Below the pieces are notes generated by a model, which searched no databases, was not told the origin of the DNA, and was given only the letters and a program-made list of their open reading frames with translations. 64,000 nucleotides of DNA from Marinobacter sp. (GTDB lineage: Bacteria > Pseudomonadota > Gammaproteobacteria > Pseudomonadales > Oleiphilaceae): positions 89,535-153,534 of the forward strand of contig JAIUMV010000010.1 of NCBI GenBank assembly GCA_022565395.1, given 5' to 3'. Position numbers and translations under genes: made by a program. This document shows positions 48,221 through 55,769 of the stretch, one piece after another (position 1 is the first letter of the stretch; each line of letters starts with the position of its first letter).

Positions 48221-48847
48221 ATGAAGATAAAAACCCGGGACAGGATTCTTAACACCAGCCTGGAGCTGTTCAACACGGTGGGGGAGCCCAACGTCACCAC
48301 CCTGTTGATATCGGATGAGCTGGAAATCAGCCCGGGTAACCTCTATTACCACTTCAAAAGTAAGGCAGAGATCGTCAACGAGCTGTTTGCCGCCTATGAA
48401 ACAGAGCTGATGGACATGCTGTCAGTCCCTGAAGAGGCCGACATCAGTCTTGATGATCAGGCCCTGTTCCTGCATCTGGTGTTCGAGGCTATCGCCCGTT
48501 TCCGCTTTATCTACCAGGATCTGGTGAATATTCTTACCCGGTACGACAACCTGCAGAACCGCTTCCGCCGCATCCTGCGAGCCAAGGAAAAAGCCTTCAT
48601 CGTGATTGCCGAGAGCCTGCAACGGCAGGGCCTGATGCAACTGGCAGATCACGAACTCAGCGCCTTGTGTGAGCAGATGTGCCTGACCATGACCTACTGG
48701 GTGAGTTTTGAAAGCCTGTCACACTTGGACAACCGGGATGAGACAGACCTGGGACGAGGGGTATTTCAGGTGATGAATTTGCTGGCCCCCTACCTGACAG
48801 GAACCGCGCGGCAACAGGTTGTTGCCATGAGCGAGGCCTACTTGTAG
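48221..48847 (+). CDS. TetR-family regulator, PhaD-like
   Basis: A 208-residue regulator. The N-terminal HTH reads TRDRILNTSLELFNTVGEPNVTTLLISDELEISPGNLYYHFKSKAEIV, and the remaining helical domain begins LFLHLVFEAIARFRFIYQDLVNIL. The order of features resembles PhaD of Pseudomonas, which controls phasin and PHA genes. A phasin gene lies convergently 42 bases away, which supports this assignment. It follows xthA by nine bases. Ligand unknown; PhaD binds an acyl-CoA-like molecule. Confidence 0.85.
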   Translation: MKIKTRDRILNTSLELFNTVGEPNVTTLLISDELEISPGNLYYHFKSKAEIVNELFAAYETELMDMLSVPEEADISLDDQALFLHLVFEAIARFRFIYQDLVNILTRYDNLQNRFRRILRAKEKAFIVIAESLQRQGLMQLADHELSALCEQMCLTMTYWVSFESLSHLDNRDETDLGRGVFQVMNLLAPYLTGTARQQVVAMSEAYL

Positions 48848-48856
48848 TGGGTCAGG

Positions 48857-48879
48857 GGCGCCCCACTATAAGGGGCGCC
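48857..48879. terminator. 8-bp GC-rich hairpin between convergent genes
   Basis: GGCGCCCC (48857-48864) pairs with GGGGCGCC (48872-48879) across seven bases, between the TetR and phasin stop codons. There is no long T-run, so its terminator role is uncertain. Confidence 0.5.
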
Positions 48880-48889
48880 GGCGCATGCC

Positions 48890-49291
48890 TTACTTGCGGG
48901 AGTTGCGCAATGCCTGCAACTCTTCTTCGAGGGCCGCAATACGCCGCTCCAAGGCGTCAATCTCTTCACGGCGGTGAATGCCAAGTCGCTTCAACGCACC
49001 GGACACTCGCAGGTCAAACATGCTTTCAAGTTTGTTCCAGGTGCCACTGGCCTGCTCCTTGACCTCTTCAACCCGCCCCTCAACATTCTTCACGTGGCGC
49101 TCTACCATGCCACGGGTTTTTGATTCCAGCTCTTCGCCTTCACGCACCAGGCGGTCAAAGAACTTGCCGGCATCCTCCTCCGCCTTGGTGTAGGCGCCGA
49201 GCCCGGCCAACCAGATCTGACGCGCTGAGTCCTTGATTTTCTCCGCCAGCTGTCCATCGTTATCCGGCTTGTTCCCGTTTTCCTCTGACAT
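48890..49291 (-). CDS. phasin-family (PHA granule-associated) protein
   Basis: A 133-residue largely helical protein. QIWLAGLGAYTKAEEDAGKFFDRLVREGEELE is the diagnostic phasin region of the PhaF/PhaI type, followed by an amphipathic coiled-coil (VEGRVEEVKEQASGTWNKLESMFDLRV) and a C-terminal leucine-zipper-like segment (REEIDALERRIAALEEELQALRN). It lacks the alanine-lysine-rich DNA-binding tail of PhaF, so it is PhaI-like. Phasins coat polyhydroxyalkanoate granules. No PHA synthase gene is present in the window. Confidence 0.87.
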   Translation of the reverse strand: MSEENGNKPDNDGQLAEKIKDSARQIWLAGLGAYTKAEEDAGKFFDRLVREGEELESKTRGMVERHVKNVEGRVEEVKEQASGTWNKLESMFDLRVSGALKRLGIHRREEIDALERRIAALEEELQALRNSRK

Positions 49292-49459
49292 TCTTTACCT
49301 CGTACAAATCAAGCGAGTTAGAGCGTGATGATACTACATTCCACGGCATGTCAGCACCTTAAGCCGCTATCTCATGCACACAACAACGGCGGATGAGGCA
49401 ACTGAGAATAAGCCGCCTGTCCATATGCAAAATTGAACTTAAAGAATGCTGGCGAAAAC

Positions 49460-49487
49460 TTGAGATGCACAAAATTTGGTCAATACT
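49460..49487 (+). promoter_or_regulatory. candidate sigma-70 promoter of a small RNA
   Basis: TTGAGA (49460-49465) and AATACT (49482-49487) lie 16 bases apart, matching the -35 and -10 consensus at four positions each. A transcript would start near 49494. Confidence 0.45.
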
Positions 49488-49493
49488 GTAGAC

Positions 49494-49586
49494 ACCGGTA
49501 ACCGTCAGGAAGCCGGTTTGTCTGGAAGTCTTTCATGGATACTACTCGCACGCCTCTGCCCGGCCACCAGTGCCGGGCTTTTTTTG
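49494..49586 (+). ncRNA. candidate small RNA of about 93 nt
   Basis: Between a promoter-like sequence and a strong terminator lies a stretch with no coding frame. It contains two possible stem-loops: AACCG around TCAGGAAGC with CGGTT, and the terminator stem. Three GGA motifs (in CAGGAAG, CTGGAAG and ATGGATA), one in the first loop, recall CsrA/RsmA-binding small RNAs. The next gene (ArsR-type) starts about 100 bases after the terminator, so this could also be its attenuated leader. Proposed from structure alone. Confidence 0.45.
49558..49585 (+). terminator. strong rho-independent terminator
   Basis: GCCCGGC (49558-49564) pairs with GCCGGGC (49572-49578) across a seven-base loop and is followed by seven T residues. 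No gene stops just upstream on this strand, so the transcript it ends is unannotated. Confidence 0.9.
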
Positions 49587-49639
49587 CCTTGCAATCCACC
49601 GCAGAGTCCGTACTTTCCTCGATAACTCTTCCTTTATTC

Positions 49640-49659
49640 AAAATATCATTATATATTTT
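49640..49659. promoter_or_regulatory. AT-rich inverted repeat, BigR-type operator
   Basis: AAAATAT and ATATTTT flank CATTAT, giving a 20-base operator-like inverted repeat. It ends 26 bases before the BigR-like gene and fits the AT-rich palindromes bound by BigR/SqrR regulators at their own promoters. Confidence 0.6.
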
Positions 49660-49685
49660 ATTTAAGCGTAAGCAGGGTAACGCGT

Positions 49686-50000
49686 ATGAACATTGAAGTT
49701 ATGCATCAGGCCGCTGGCGAAGCCAGCCAGTTTCTCAAATCTCTGGCTAACCAGGATCGCCTGTTGTTGTTGTGCCAGCTGAGTCAGGGCGAGCTCAATG
49801 TCAGCGCGCTGGAGGAGGCAACAGGTATTCGCCAACCCAGCCTTTCGCAACAGCTGGGCGTGCTCAGACGTGAGCGTCTGATCAAACCCCGCAAGGAAGG
49901 CAAGCAGGTGTATTACAGTATCGCCGATGATCGGGTGCTGGCCCTGCTGCAACAGCTCTACAACATTTTCTGTGCAAACGATTCAGGAGACTCACCATGA
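49686..50000 (+). CDS. bigR: ArsR-family persulfide-sensing repressor, BigR/SqrR-like
   Basis: A 104-residue winged-helix regulator. The HTH is IRQPSLSQQLGVLRRERLI (about 48-66) and the wing GKQVYYSIAD. It has exactly two cysteines, C30 and C96, 66 residues apart, the same spacing as the dithiol pair of BigR and SqrR that forms a persulfide bridge when sulfide or persulfide rises. It overlaps the next gene by four bases and precedes transport, persulfide dioxygenase and sulfurtransferase genes, so it should repress this operon until sulfide is present. An AT-rich operator lies just upstream. Confidence 0.87.
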   Translation: MNIEVMHQAAGEASQFLKSLANQDRLLLLCQLSQGELNVSALEEATGIRQPSLSQQLGVLRRERLIKPRKEGKQVYYSIADDRVLALLQQLYNIFCANDSGDSP

Positions 50001-50434
50001 TCACAATTGACTGGGCGGCTTTCACACCCTGGTCCGCTCTGGCCGGTGGTGCCGTTATTGGTCTGGCCGCTGCTGCCTTCGTGCTGCTCAACGGCCGTAT
50101 CGCCGGTATCAGCGGCATCCTGGGCGGGCTGCTCCGTCCAGTCAGCGGTGATGTAGGTTGGCGCCTGGCCTTTCTGCTGGGCATTATCGTTACGCCCCTG
50201 ATCTGGCTGGCCTTTACCAGTCTGCCAAGTATTGAAGTGAATGCAGGCACGCCGGCACTTGTCATCGCCGGCCTGCTGGTAGGCATCGGCACCCGTTACG
50301 GATCAGGCTGTACCAGCGGTCACGGCGTCTGCGGTCTGTCGCGCTTCTCGCCCCGCTCCCTGGTTGCCACCCTGAGTTTTATGACTGCAGGCTTCGTAAC
50401 CGTATTTGTTATCCGCCACCTGCTCGCCATTTAA
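49997..50434 (+). CDS. YeeE/YedE sulfur-transport family protein, PmpA-like
   Basis: A 145-residue membrane protein with four hydrophobic segments. The motif GSGCTSGHGVCGLSRFSPRSL (about 116-136) is the signature of YeeE/YedE (DUF395) proteins, which in other systems import thiosulfate through conserved cysteines. It is the first half of the PmpA/PmpB pair of the BigR operon. Start overlaps the repressor gene by four bases and the next gene follows after ten bases with AAGGAGG. Confidence 0.9.
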   Translation: MITIDWAAFTPWSALAGGAVIGLAAAAFVLLNGRIAGISGILGGLLRPVSGDVGWRLAFLLGIIVTPLIWLAFTSLPSIEVNAGTPALVIAGLLVGIGTRYGSGCTSGHGVCGLSRFSPRSLVATLSFMTAGFVTVFVIRHLLAI

Positions 50435-50444
50435 GGAGGCCATC

Positions 50445-50882
50445 ATGAAATATAACCTTTCAGCATTATTCGCAGGCGTGTTATTCGGCTTAGGGCTGCT
50501 CCTGTCGGGTATGGCCAATCCCGAAAAGGTACTGGGCTTTCTGGATATCGCGGGCGCCTGGGATCCGTCACTGGCCCTGGTTATGGCGGGTGCCATTGGT
50601 GTGGGCGTTATAGCCTTTGCCCTCGCAGGCAAACAGCAGCGCTCCGCACTTGGCGCTGAAATGAAACTTCCCAGGGCGCGCCATATCGACAGACGCCTGG
50701 TGATTGGCGGCCTGCTGTTCGGTGCAGGCTGGGGCATCGCCGGTTTTTGTCCCGGCCCTGCCCTGGTGGCACTGGGCGCGGGGGAAGGCAAGGCGTTTAT
50801 TTTCGTAGCCGCAATGGTCGCCGGTATGGGACTGTTTGAAGTGATTGAACGCAGCCGTCAGTCGGCAGGAGGTAAAGCATGA
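50445..50882 (+). CDS. YeeE/YedE sulfur-transport family protein, PmpB-like
   Basis: A 145-residue membrane protein. LSGMANPEKVLGFLDIAGAWDPSLALVMAGAI and LLFGAGWGIAGFCPGPALVALG are the landmarks of the PmpB half. Together with the previous protein it makes a full YeeE-type transporter. An AAGGAGGCC precedes the ATG. It overlaps the dioxygenase gene by four bases. Substrate in the BigR context is presumed to be a small sulfur species such as sulfite or thiosulfate. Confidence 0.88.
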   Translation: MKYNLSALFAGVLFGLGLLLSGMANPEKVLGFLDIAGAWDPSLALVMAGAIGVGVIAFALAGKQQRSALGAEMKLPRARHIDRRLVIGGLLFGAGWGIAGFCPGPALVALGAGEGKAFIFVAAMVAGMGLFEVIERSRQSAGGKA

Positions 50883-51751
50883 CTACCAATATACCTGACA
50901 TAAAAGCGTTTTTTGACGAACCAACCAACACCTTCAGTTATGTGGTGCGGGACCCTGAGTCCAAGGTCTGTGCCATCATAGATTCGGTACTGGAGCTGGA
51001 CTACGCCGCCGGGCGCACGACCAACACCGGCGCCGACCAGATTATTGAGCATGTACGTGCAAACGGGCTTGAAGTCGCATGGATTCTCGAAACCCATGTG
51101 CATGCTGACCACCTGTCTGCTGCGCCCTATCTCCAGCAACAACTGGGGGGCAAGACAGGCATTGGTGCCAACATTCGTGTCGTGCAGGATGTGTTCGGCA
51201 AGATGTTCAATGCCGGCACCGAGTTTGCGCGGGATGGCAGCCAGTTTGACCGTCTGTTCGCCGAGGGTGACACCTTTACCATCGGCAACCTCAGCGGGCA
51301 AGTGCTGCACACCCCCGGTCATACACCGGCCTGCCTGACCTATGTCATCGGCGATGCCGCATTTGTCGGGGACACCCTGTTTATGCCTGACTACGGCACG
51401 GCCCGTTGCGATTTTCCCGGTGGTGACGCGCGCACACTGTACCGGTCAATCCAGAAGATCCTCGCCCTGCCGGATGACACCCGCATTTTTCTGTGCCATG
51501 ACTACAAGGCGCCGGATCGCGACGCTTACGTTCATGAAACCACGGTGCGAGAGCAAAGAGAGCGAAATATCCATGTGCATCAGGGCATCAGCGAGGATGA
51601 TTTCGTCAAAATGCGCACTGAGCGGGACGCCACTCTGGACATGCCACGCCTCATCCTGCCCTCTGTGCAGGTCAATATGCGGGCTGGCCACTTCCCCCCG
51701 GCTGAAGACAATGGTGTACGCTATCTGAAAGTGCCCATCAATCTTATATGA
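50879..51751 (+). CDS. persulfide dioxygenase / Blh-like metallo-hydrolase
   Basis: A 290-residue metallo-beta-lactamase-fold protein. The metal motif THVHADHLS (H73, H75, D77, H78), HTPGHTPACLTYV, FVGDTLFMPDYGTARCDFPGG and FLCHDYKAP match ETHE1-type persulfide dioxygenases and the Blh protein of BigR operons. It oxidises glutathione persulfide to sulfite. It is preceded by the transporter genes and followed after 31 bases by a sulfurtransferase-type gene, which together detoxify sulfide. Confidence 0.9.
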   Translation: MTTNIPDIKAFFDEPTNTFSYVVRDPESKVCAIIDSVLELDYAAGRTTNTGADQIIEHVRANGLEVAWILETHVHADHLSAAPYLQQQLGGKTGIGANIRVVQDVFGKMFNAGTEFARDGSQFDRLFAEGDTFTIGNLSGQVLHTPGHTPACLTYVIGDAAFVGDTLFMPDYGTARCDFPGGDARTLYRSIQKILALPDDTRIFLCHDYKAPDRDAYVHETTVREQRERNIHVHQGISEDDFVKMRTERDATLDMPRLILPSVQVNMRAGHFPPAEDNGVRYLKVPINLI

Positions 51752-51782
51752 TGGGCCTCCATCTACAGGAGTGAGCCATTTC

Positions 51783-52220
51783 ATGACCGAGTTCAGAAAG
51801 ATTGACGACAACTTCTATGTTGCGCCGCAGATCACCGTTGACGATGTTGCCCGTGCCGCAGCCATGGGCTTCCGTACCTTGATGGCGAACCGGCCCGACC
51901 ATGAAGAACCCGGGCAGGTGCCTATGGCGGATATTGAGGCAGCAGCCAAAGCTCACGGCCTGGCCTGGGTCTTTCTGCCCGTGCAGTCCGGCAACATTAC
52001 CGATACCGACGTCGAGCGCTTTGCACCCGAGCTGCAGCGCGCCGAAAAGCCGCTGCTGGCGTTCTGTCGCTCCGGCACCCGTTGCAGCGTCCTGTGGGCG
52101 CTGGCCAGTGCACGTAGCCAGCCCGCCGACGTGGTGCTGATACGGACCCTGAATGCCGGCTACGATCTGGGCGCACTGCGCCCCAGACTGGCCCAACAAG
52201 CACAGCTGGGGCAGGAATAA
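51783..52220 (+). CDS. TIGR01244/DUF442 sulfurtransferase-phosphatase-like protein
   Basis: A 145-residue protein of the TIGR01244 family, equal to the N-terminal domain of Blh fusion proteins. FRKIDDNFYVAPQITVDDVARAAAMGF opens the fold, and the P-loop is CRSGTR (C-x5-R type with the catalytic cysteine) in LLAFCRSGTRCSVLW. Such domains transfer sulfur in persulfide pathways. The ATG at 51783 is used; an in-frame GTG four codons earlier lies too close to the AGGAG. Confidence 0.88.
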   Translation: MTEFRKIDDNFYVAPQITVDDVARAAAMGFRTLMANRPDHEEPGQVPMADIEAAAKAHGLAWVFLPVQSGNITDTDVERFAPELQRAEKPLLAFCRSGTRCSVLWALASARSQPADVVLIRTLNAGYDLGALRPRLAQQAQLGQE

Positions 52221-52229
52221 GCACACATC

Positions 52230-53963
52230 ATGAAACAACGGCTGATCAGCTACCTGCCCTGGCTTACCTGGGGGCGCACCTATAACCGCCAGCTGTTCAG
52301 GCAGGATCTGATCGCCGCTTTCATTGTCACCGTGATGGTGATTCCCCAGTCACTGGCCTATGCCATGCTTGCGGGCTTGCCCGCTGAAGCCGGACTCTAT
52401 GCCAGCATTTTACCGTTGGTAGGTTATGCCCTGTTTGGCACCAGCAGCGCCCTGGCGGTTGGACCGGTTGCCGTTATCGCCCTGATGAGTGCCTCCGCGG
52501 TCGGTCAGGTGGCGGAAGCCGAAACCGCCGGGTATATCATCGCCTCTATCAGTCTCGCCCTGCTGAGCGGTGCGATTCTGATGGTAATGGGCATCTTTAG
52601 ACTCGGTTTTACCTCAAATTTTATCAGTCACCCGGTGATTTCCGGGTTTATCACTGGCTCTGCTCTGCTGATTGCCCTTAGCCAGTTCAAGCACTTGCTC
52701 GGCGTCAACATCAGCGGTGAAAACCTGCTGGAGCTGGTACCCGCGCTACTGGGCGAGCTACCCCGCACCCACGCCACCACCCTGCTACTGGGGGCCAGCG
52801 CCTTGCTGTTCCTTTGGTTTACCCGCAACCATATGGCAAACCTGCTGGTGCGGCTTGGCATGCCCAAAGGGGTAGCCCAGCAGCTTGGGCGGGCAGGGCC
52901 GGTTATGGCAGTAATCGCTGCCACATCAATCGTTGCCATCTACAGCCTGGATGACAAGGGTATTGCGGTCGTGGGCACCATTCCTGCGGGATTACCGCCC
53001 CTGCAATTGCCGGCGAGCTCCCTTGCCCTGCTGCAGGAACTGTTTGTGCCCGCCATGCTGATCAGCCTGGTGATTTTCGTGGAGTCGGTTTCCGTTGCCC
53101 ATAAACTGGCACTTAAAAAACGGGAACGCATAGACGCCAATCAGGAGCTGCTTGGCCTGGGGGCTGCCAACATGATGTCCGCATTTGCCGGTGGCCTTGC
53201 TGTCGCTGGGGGGTTCTCACGCTCAGTAATCAGTGACGATGCGGGGGCTCGTACACCAGCCGCAGGGGCCTTCACAGCCATTGGTATCGCTGCTGTGGCG
53301 CTGTTTTTAACACCATTGATGTATTACCTGCCCAATGCCATCCTTGCGGCCACCATCATTGTCGCCGTACTGTCGATGGCAGATTTCCGGGCTATCCGCC
53401 AGAACTGGCGCTATTCAAGCCATGACGGCGCTGCGCTGGTGGCCACGCTGGTGATTACGCTTCTGCTGGGTGTTACAGAAGGTATTATGGCCGGGGTTGC
53501 TTTGTCGCTGGCACTCTACCTGTATCGGACCAGCCAGCCTCACAGCGCCATTGTAGGCCTGGTACCCGGCACTGAGCACTTTCGCAATGTTAATCGGCAC
53601 ACGGTAAAGACCTCTCCCCAGGTGTTAATTGTTCGGGTTGACGAAAGCCTGTACTTCGCCAATTCCCGGTATCTGGAAGAACATATCAACGCCCTCGTGG
53701 CTGCACGTAAAGAAGTCAGGCATGTGGTACTCATGTGTCCGGCGGTCAACCATATCGATGCCTCCGCACTGGAAAGCCTGGAAGCCATCAACACTGAACT
53801 GTCAGACATGGGCATCAAACTGCACTTGTCAGAGGTTAAAGGCCCTGTCATGGACAGACTGCGCAAAAGCCGCTTCCTCAGCGACCTGAACGGTGAAGTG
53901 TTCCTTACGACCTATCAGGCATGGACCCGGTTAGCCGCCGCTGCTACAGTCGAAAACCGTTGA
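52230..53963 (+). CDS. SulP-family anion transporter with STAS domain
   Basis: A 577-residue SLC26/SulP protein. The membrane domain begins LIAAFIVTVMVIPQSLAYAMLAGLPAEAGLYASILP, the standard sulfate-transporter signature, and the C-terminus (about 440-577) is a STAS domain (VLIVRVDESLYFANSRYLEEHI, CPAVNHIDASALESLEAI). It follows the sulfurtransferase gene by nine bases, so it likely belongs to the sulfide-detoxification operon and moves sulfite or sulfate out, or sulfate/bicarbonate in. The direction cannot be read from sequence. Confidence 0.88.
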   Translation: MKQRLISYLPWLTWGRTYNRQLFRQDLIAAFIVTVMVIPQSLAYAMLAGLPAEAGLYASILPLVGYALFGTSSALAVGPVAVIALMSASAVGQVAEAETAGYIIASISLALLSGAILMVMGIFRLGFTSNFISHPVISGFITGSALLIALSQFKHLLGVNISGENLLELVPALLGELPRTHATTLLLGASALLFLWFTRNHMANLLVRLGMPKGVAQQLGRAGPVMAVIAATSIVAIYSLDDKGIAVVGTIPAGLPPLQLPASSLALLQELFVPAMLISLVIFVESVSVAHKLALKKRERIDANQELLGLGAANMMSAFAGGLAVAGGFSRSVISDDAGARTPAAGAFTAIGIAAVALFLTPLMYYLPNAILAATIIVAVLSMADFRAIRQNWRYSSHDGAALVATLVITLLLGVTEGIMAGVALSLALYLYRTSQPHSAIVGLVPGTEHFRNVNRHTVKTSPQVLIVRVDESLYFANSRYLEEHINALVAARKEVRHVVLMCPAVNHIDASALESLEAINTELSDMGIKLHLSEVKGPVMDRLRKSRFLSDLNGEVFLTTYQAWTRLAAAATVENR

Positions 53964-54034
53964 ATAACAGTCCGTTCCCACGCACACTGCGTACAACACT
54001 GCACCTTTCATAACACCCGGAACCAGACAGTCAT

Positions 54035-55120
54035 ATGAAATACCAAGGCACGGAAAATTTCCGCCATGATCAGGAAGAGAAAATTGGTGTTCTGATTACC
54101 AATCTTGGCACCCCCGATGCCCCAACACCAAAAGCGTTACGCCGCTACCTGGGGCAGTTCCTGGCTGATCCCCGGGTGGTGGAAGTACCGCGCCTGCTCT
54201 GGCGTATTATTCTGCACGGGGTCATTCTGCGTATCCGCCCTGCCCGCTCGGCAAAGGCCTACGCCAAGGTCTGGCAAGCCTCGGGTTCTCCGCTCCTCAA
54301 GCACACCGCTGATCAGGCCGAAGCCCTGAGAGCCCGCATTCAGGCCAGCTATGGCAAACACGTAGTGGTCGCCTTTGCCATGCGCTATGGCAGCCCCTCC
54401 ATACCCTCGGTGGTGGAGACGCTGATGCAGCAGGGTGTGCGTAAACTGCTGGTCCTGCCTTTGTACCCACAGTATTCCGGCTCCACATCGGCATCCACCT
54501 TTGACGAACTCGCCCGGGATTTCAGCCAGCGTCGCTGGTTACCAGAGCTGCGTTTTATTACCCATTATCCGGACTTCGAGCCCTATATTGGCGCTATGGC
54601 CCAACACCTCAGCGATTATTGGGAACAGCACGGGAAGCCGCAAAAAGTCCTGTTCTCCTACCATGGTGTTCCCAAGAAGTACCTGCTGCGGGGAGACCCT
54701 TACCACTGCGAGTGCCACAAAACCTCCCGCTTGCTGGCAGAGCGCCTCGGCCTGCAGGCCGATGAGTATATGACTACCTTCCAGTCCCGTTTTGGTCGTG
54801 AGGAATGGCTGCAGCCCTATACGGATGAAACGCTTAAGGCATTGCCTCAGCAAGGAGTTAAGCGGGTGGACGTGTTCTGCCCCGGTTTTTCTGCAGACTG
54901 CCTGGAAACCATTGAGGAGATTGACGAGGAAAACCGCCATTACTTCATGGAAGCAGGCGGTGAGGCGTTTCGCTACATTGAGGCGCTCAATGCCAAGCCT
55001 TGCCATATTGAAGCACTGGCAAGGCTGGTTGAGCTCAACCTGATGGGATGGTCAGTACCGAGAAACTCCCCTGAGGAGCTGTTACAACGCCAGCAGCGTG
55101 CCGACGCCCTCCTGACCTGA
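54035..55120 (+). CDS. hemH: ferrochelatase
   Basis: A 361-residue ferrochelatase. GVLITNLGTPDAPTPKALRRYLGQFLADPRVVEVP, AFAMRYGSPSIPSVVETLM, VLFSYHGVPKKYLLRGDPYHCEC and VFCPGFSADCLETIEEI contain the iron and porphyrin-binding residues; the HGVP histidine is catalytic. It inserts iron into protoporphyrin IX to make haem. Its final 13 codons overlap a gene on the other strand. The gene stands alone after the sulfur operon. Confidence 0.95.
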   Translation: MKYQGTENFRHDQEEKIGVLITNLGTPDAPTPKALRRYLGQFLADPRVVEVPRLLWRIILHGVILRIRPARSAKAYAKVWQASGSPLLKHTADQAEALRARIQASYGKHVVVAFAMRYGSPSIPSVVETLMQQGVRKLLVLPLYPQYSGSTSASTFDELARDFSQRRWLPELRFITHYPDFEPYIGAMAQHLSDYWEQHGKPQKVLFSYHGVPKKYLLRGDPYHCECHKTSRLLAERLGLQADEYMTTFQSRFGREEWLQPYTDETLKALPQQGVKRVDVFCPGFSADCLETIEEIDEENRHYFMEAGGEAFRYIEALNAKPCHIEALARLVELNLMGWSVPRNSPEELLQRQQRADALLT

Positions 55121-55444
55121 TGACATCAGGGCTTTCTCGATATTCTGCATCAGCACAACCTGGTCGATATGATAATGGGGCTGGTCTTTCAGTCCCAGAA
55201 GCTTACGCAACCACGGCAGGTGGGTTACATCTGCCTGAAAGGTCAGGCCGGGAATCCAGTGGCGCTGCTGCCCGTCTTCACGCCAACGGACTACGGGTGC
55301 GAGGTGGTAGTGACCGGCAGGGTCCAGCTGTTTTTGCTCGTCAAACTCAGACAACCAGTGGATGACCAGATCATCTACACCCGTTTTCATTTCCAGCTCG
55401 CGCTCTTCACTCAGGCCTACAGCACGTTCGATTACCAGAGTCAT
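55082..55444 (-). CDS. protein of unknown function overlapping hemH
   Basis: A 120-residue protein from the ATG at 55444, which is preceded by AAGGAG. I recognise no family. It begins TLVIERAVGLSEERELEM and contains VIHWLSEFDEQKQLDPAGHYHLAPVVRW and IPGLTFQADVTHLPWLRKLLGL, a mix of short helices and strands with several histidines and tryptophans but no membrane segment. The 3' end overlaps the hemH coding region in antisense for 39 bases. The good ribosome-binding site and acidic, globular composition favour a real gene. Confidence 0.6.
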   Translation of the reverse strand: MTLVIERAVGLSEERELEMKTGVDDLVIHWLSEFDEQKQLDPAGHYHLAPVVRWREDGQQRHWIPGLTFQADVTHLPWLRKLLGLKDQPHYHIDQVVLMQNIEKALMSSGQEGVGTLLAL

Positions 55445-55574
55445 GATATATCTCCTTGAGATGCGTTCAATTGGATAGTTCCAACAGTGGGTCTTCCAGA
55501 CCTCATTTGTTCTCACCTCTAACTATGTAGCCGCACTGGGATTTTCGGGAGTGGTAAAACTACCTACTGACCCC

Positions 55575-55626
55575 TTATGACATGAGTTTAGCTCATATTT
55601 CAGCCTGAACGGCCCGTTATGACATG
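55575..55626. promoter_or_regulatory. 10-bp direct repeats upstream of the AGPS-like operon
   Basis: TTATGACATG occurs at 55575-55584 and 55617-55626, 42 bases apart (four helical turns), and the first copy runs into an inverted repeat ATGAG-TTTAG-CTCAT (55582-55596). This lies in the 325-base gap before the operon at 55770 and may be an operator. Nothing else is recognisable in that gap. Confidence 0.4.
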
Positions 55627-55769
55627 CAAGGGAAAAATGGATGAGGCTAAAGCATCAATATTGTTGACGGAAAATGGCAATCACATTGTCGCCACACGAC
55701 ACCCACTTTGCCTGACCAACCGATAGAATACGGACAACTTGACCGACTCATTACGGAGACTGACGCACC

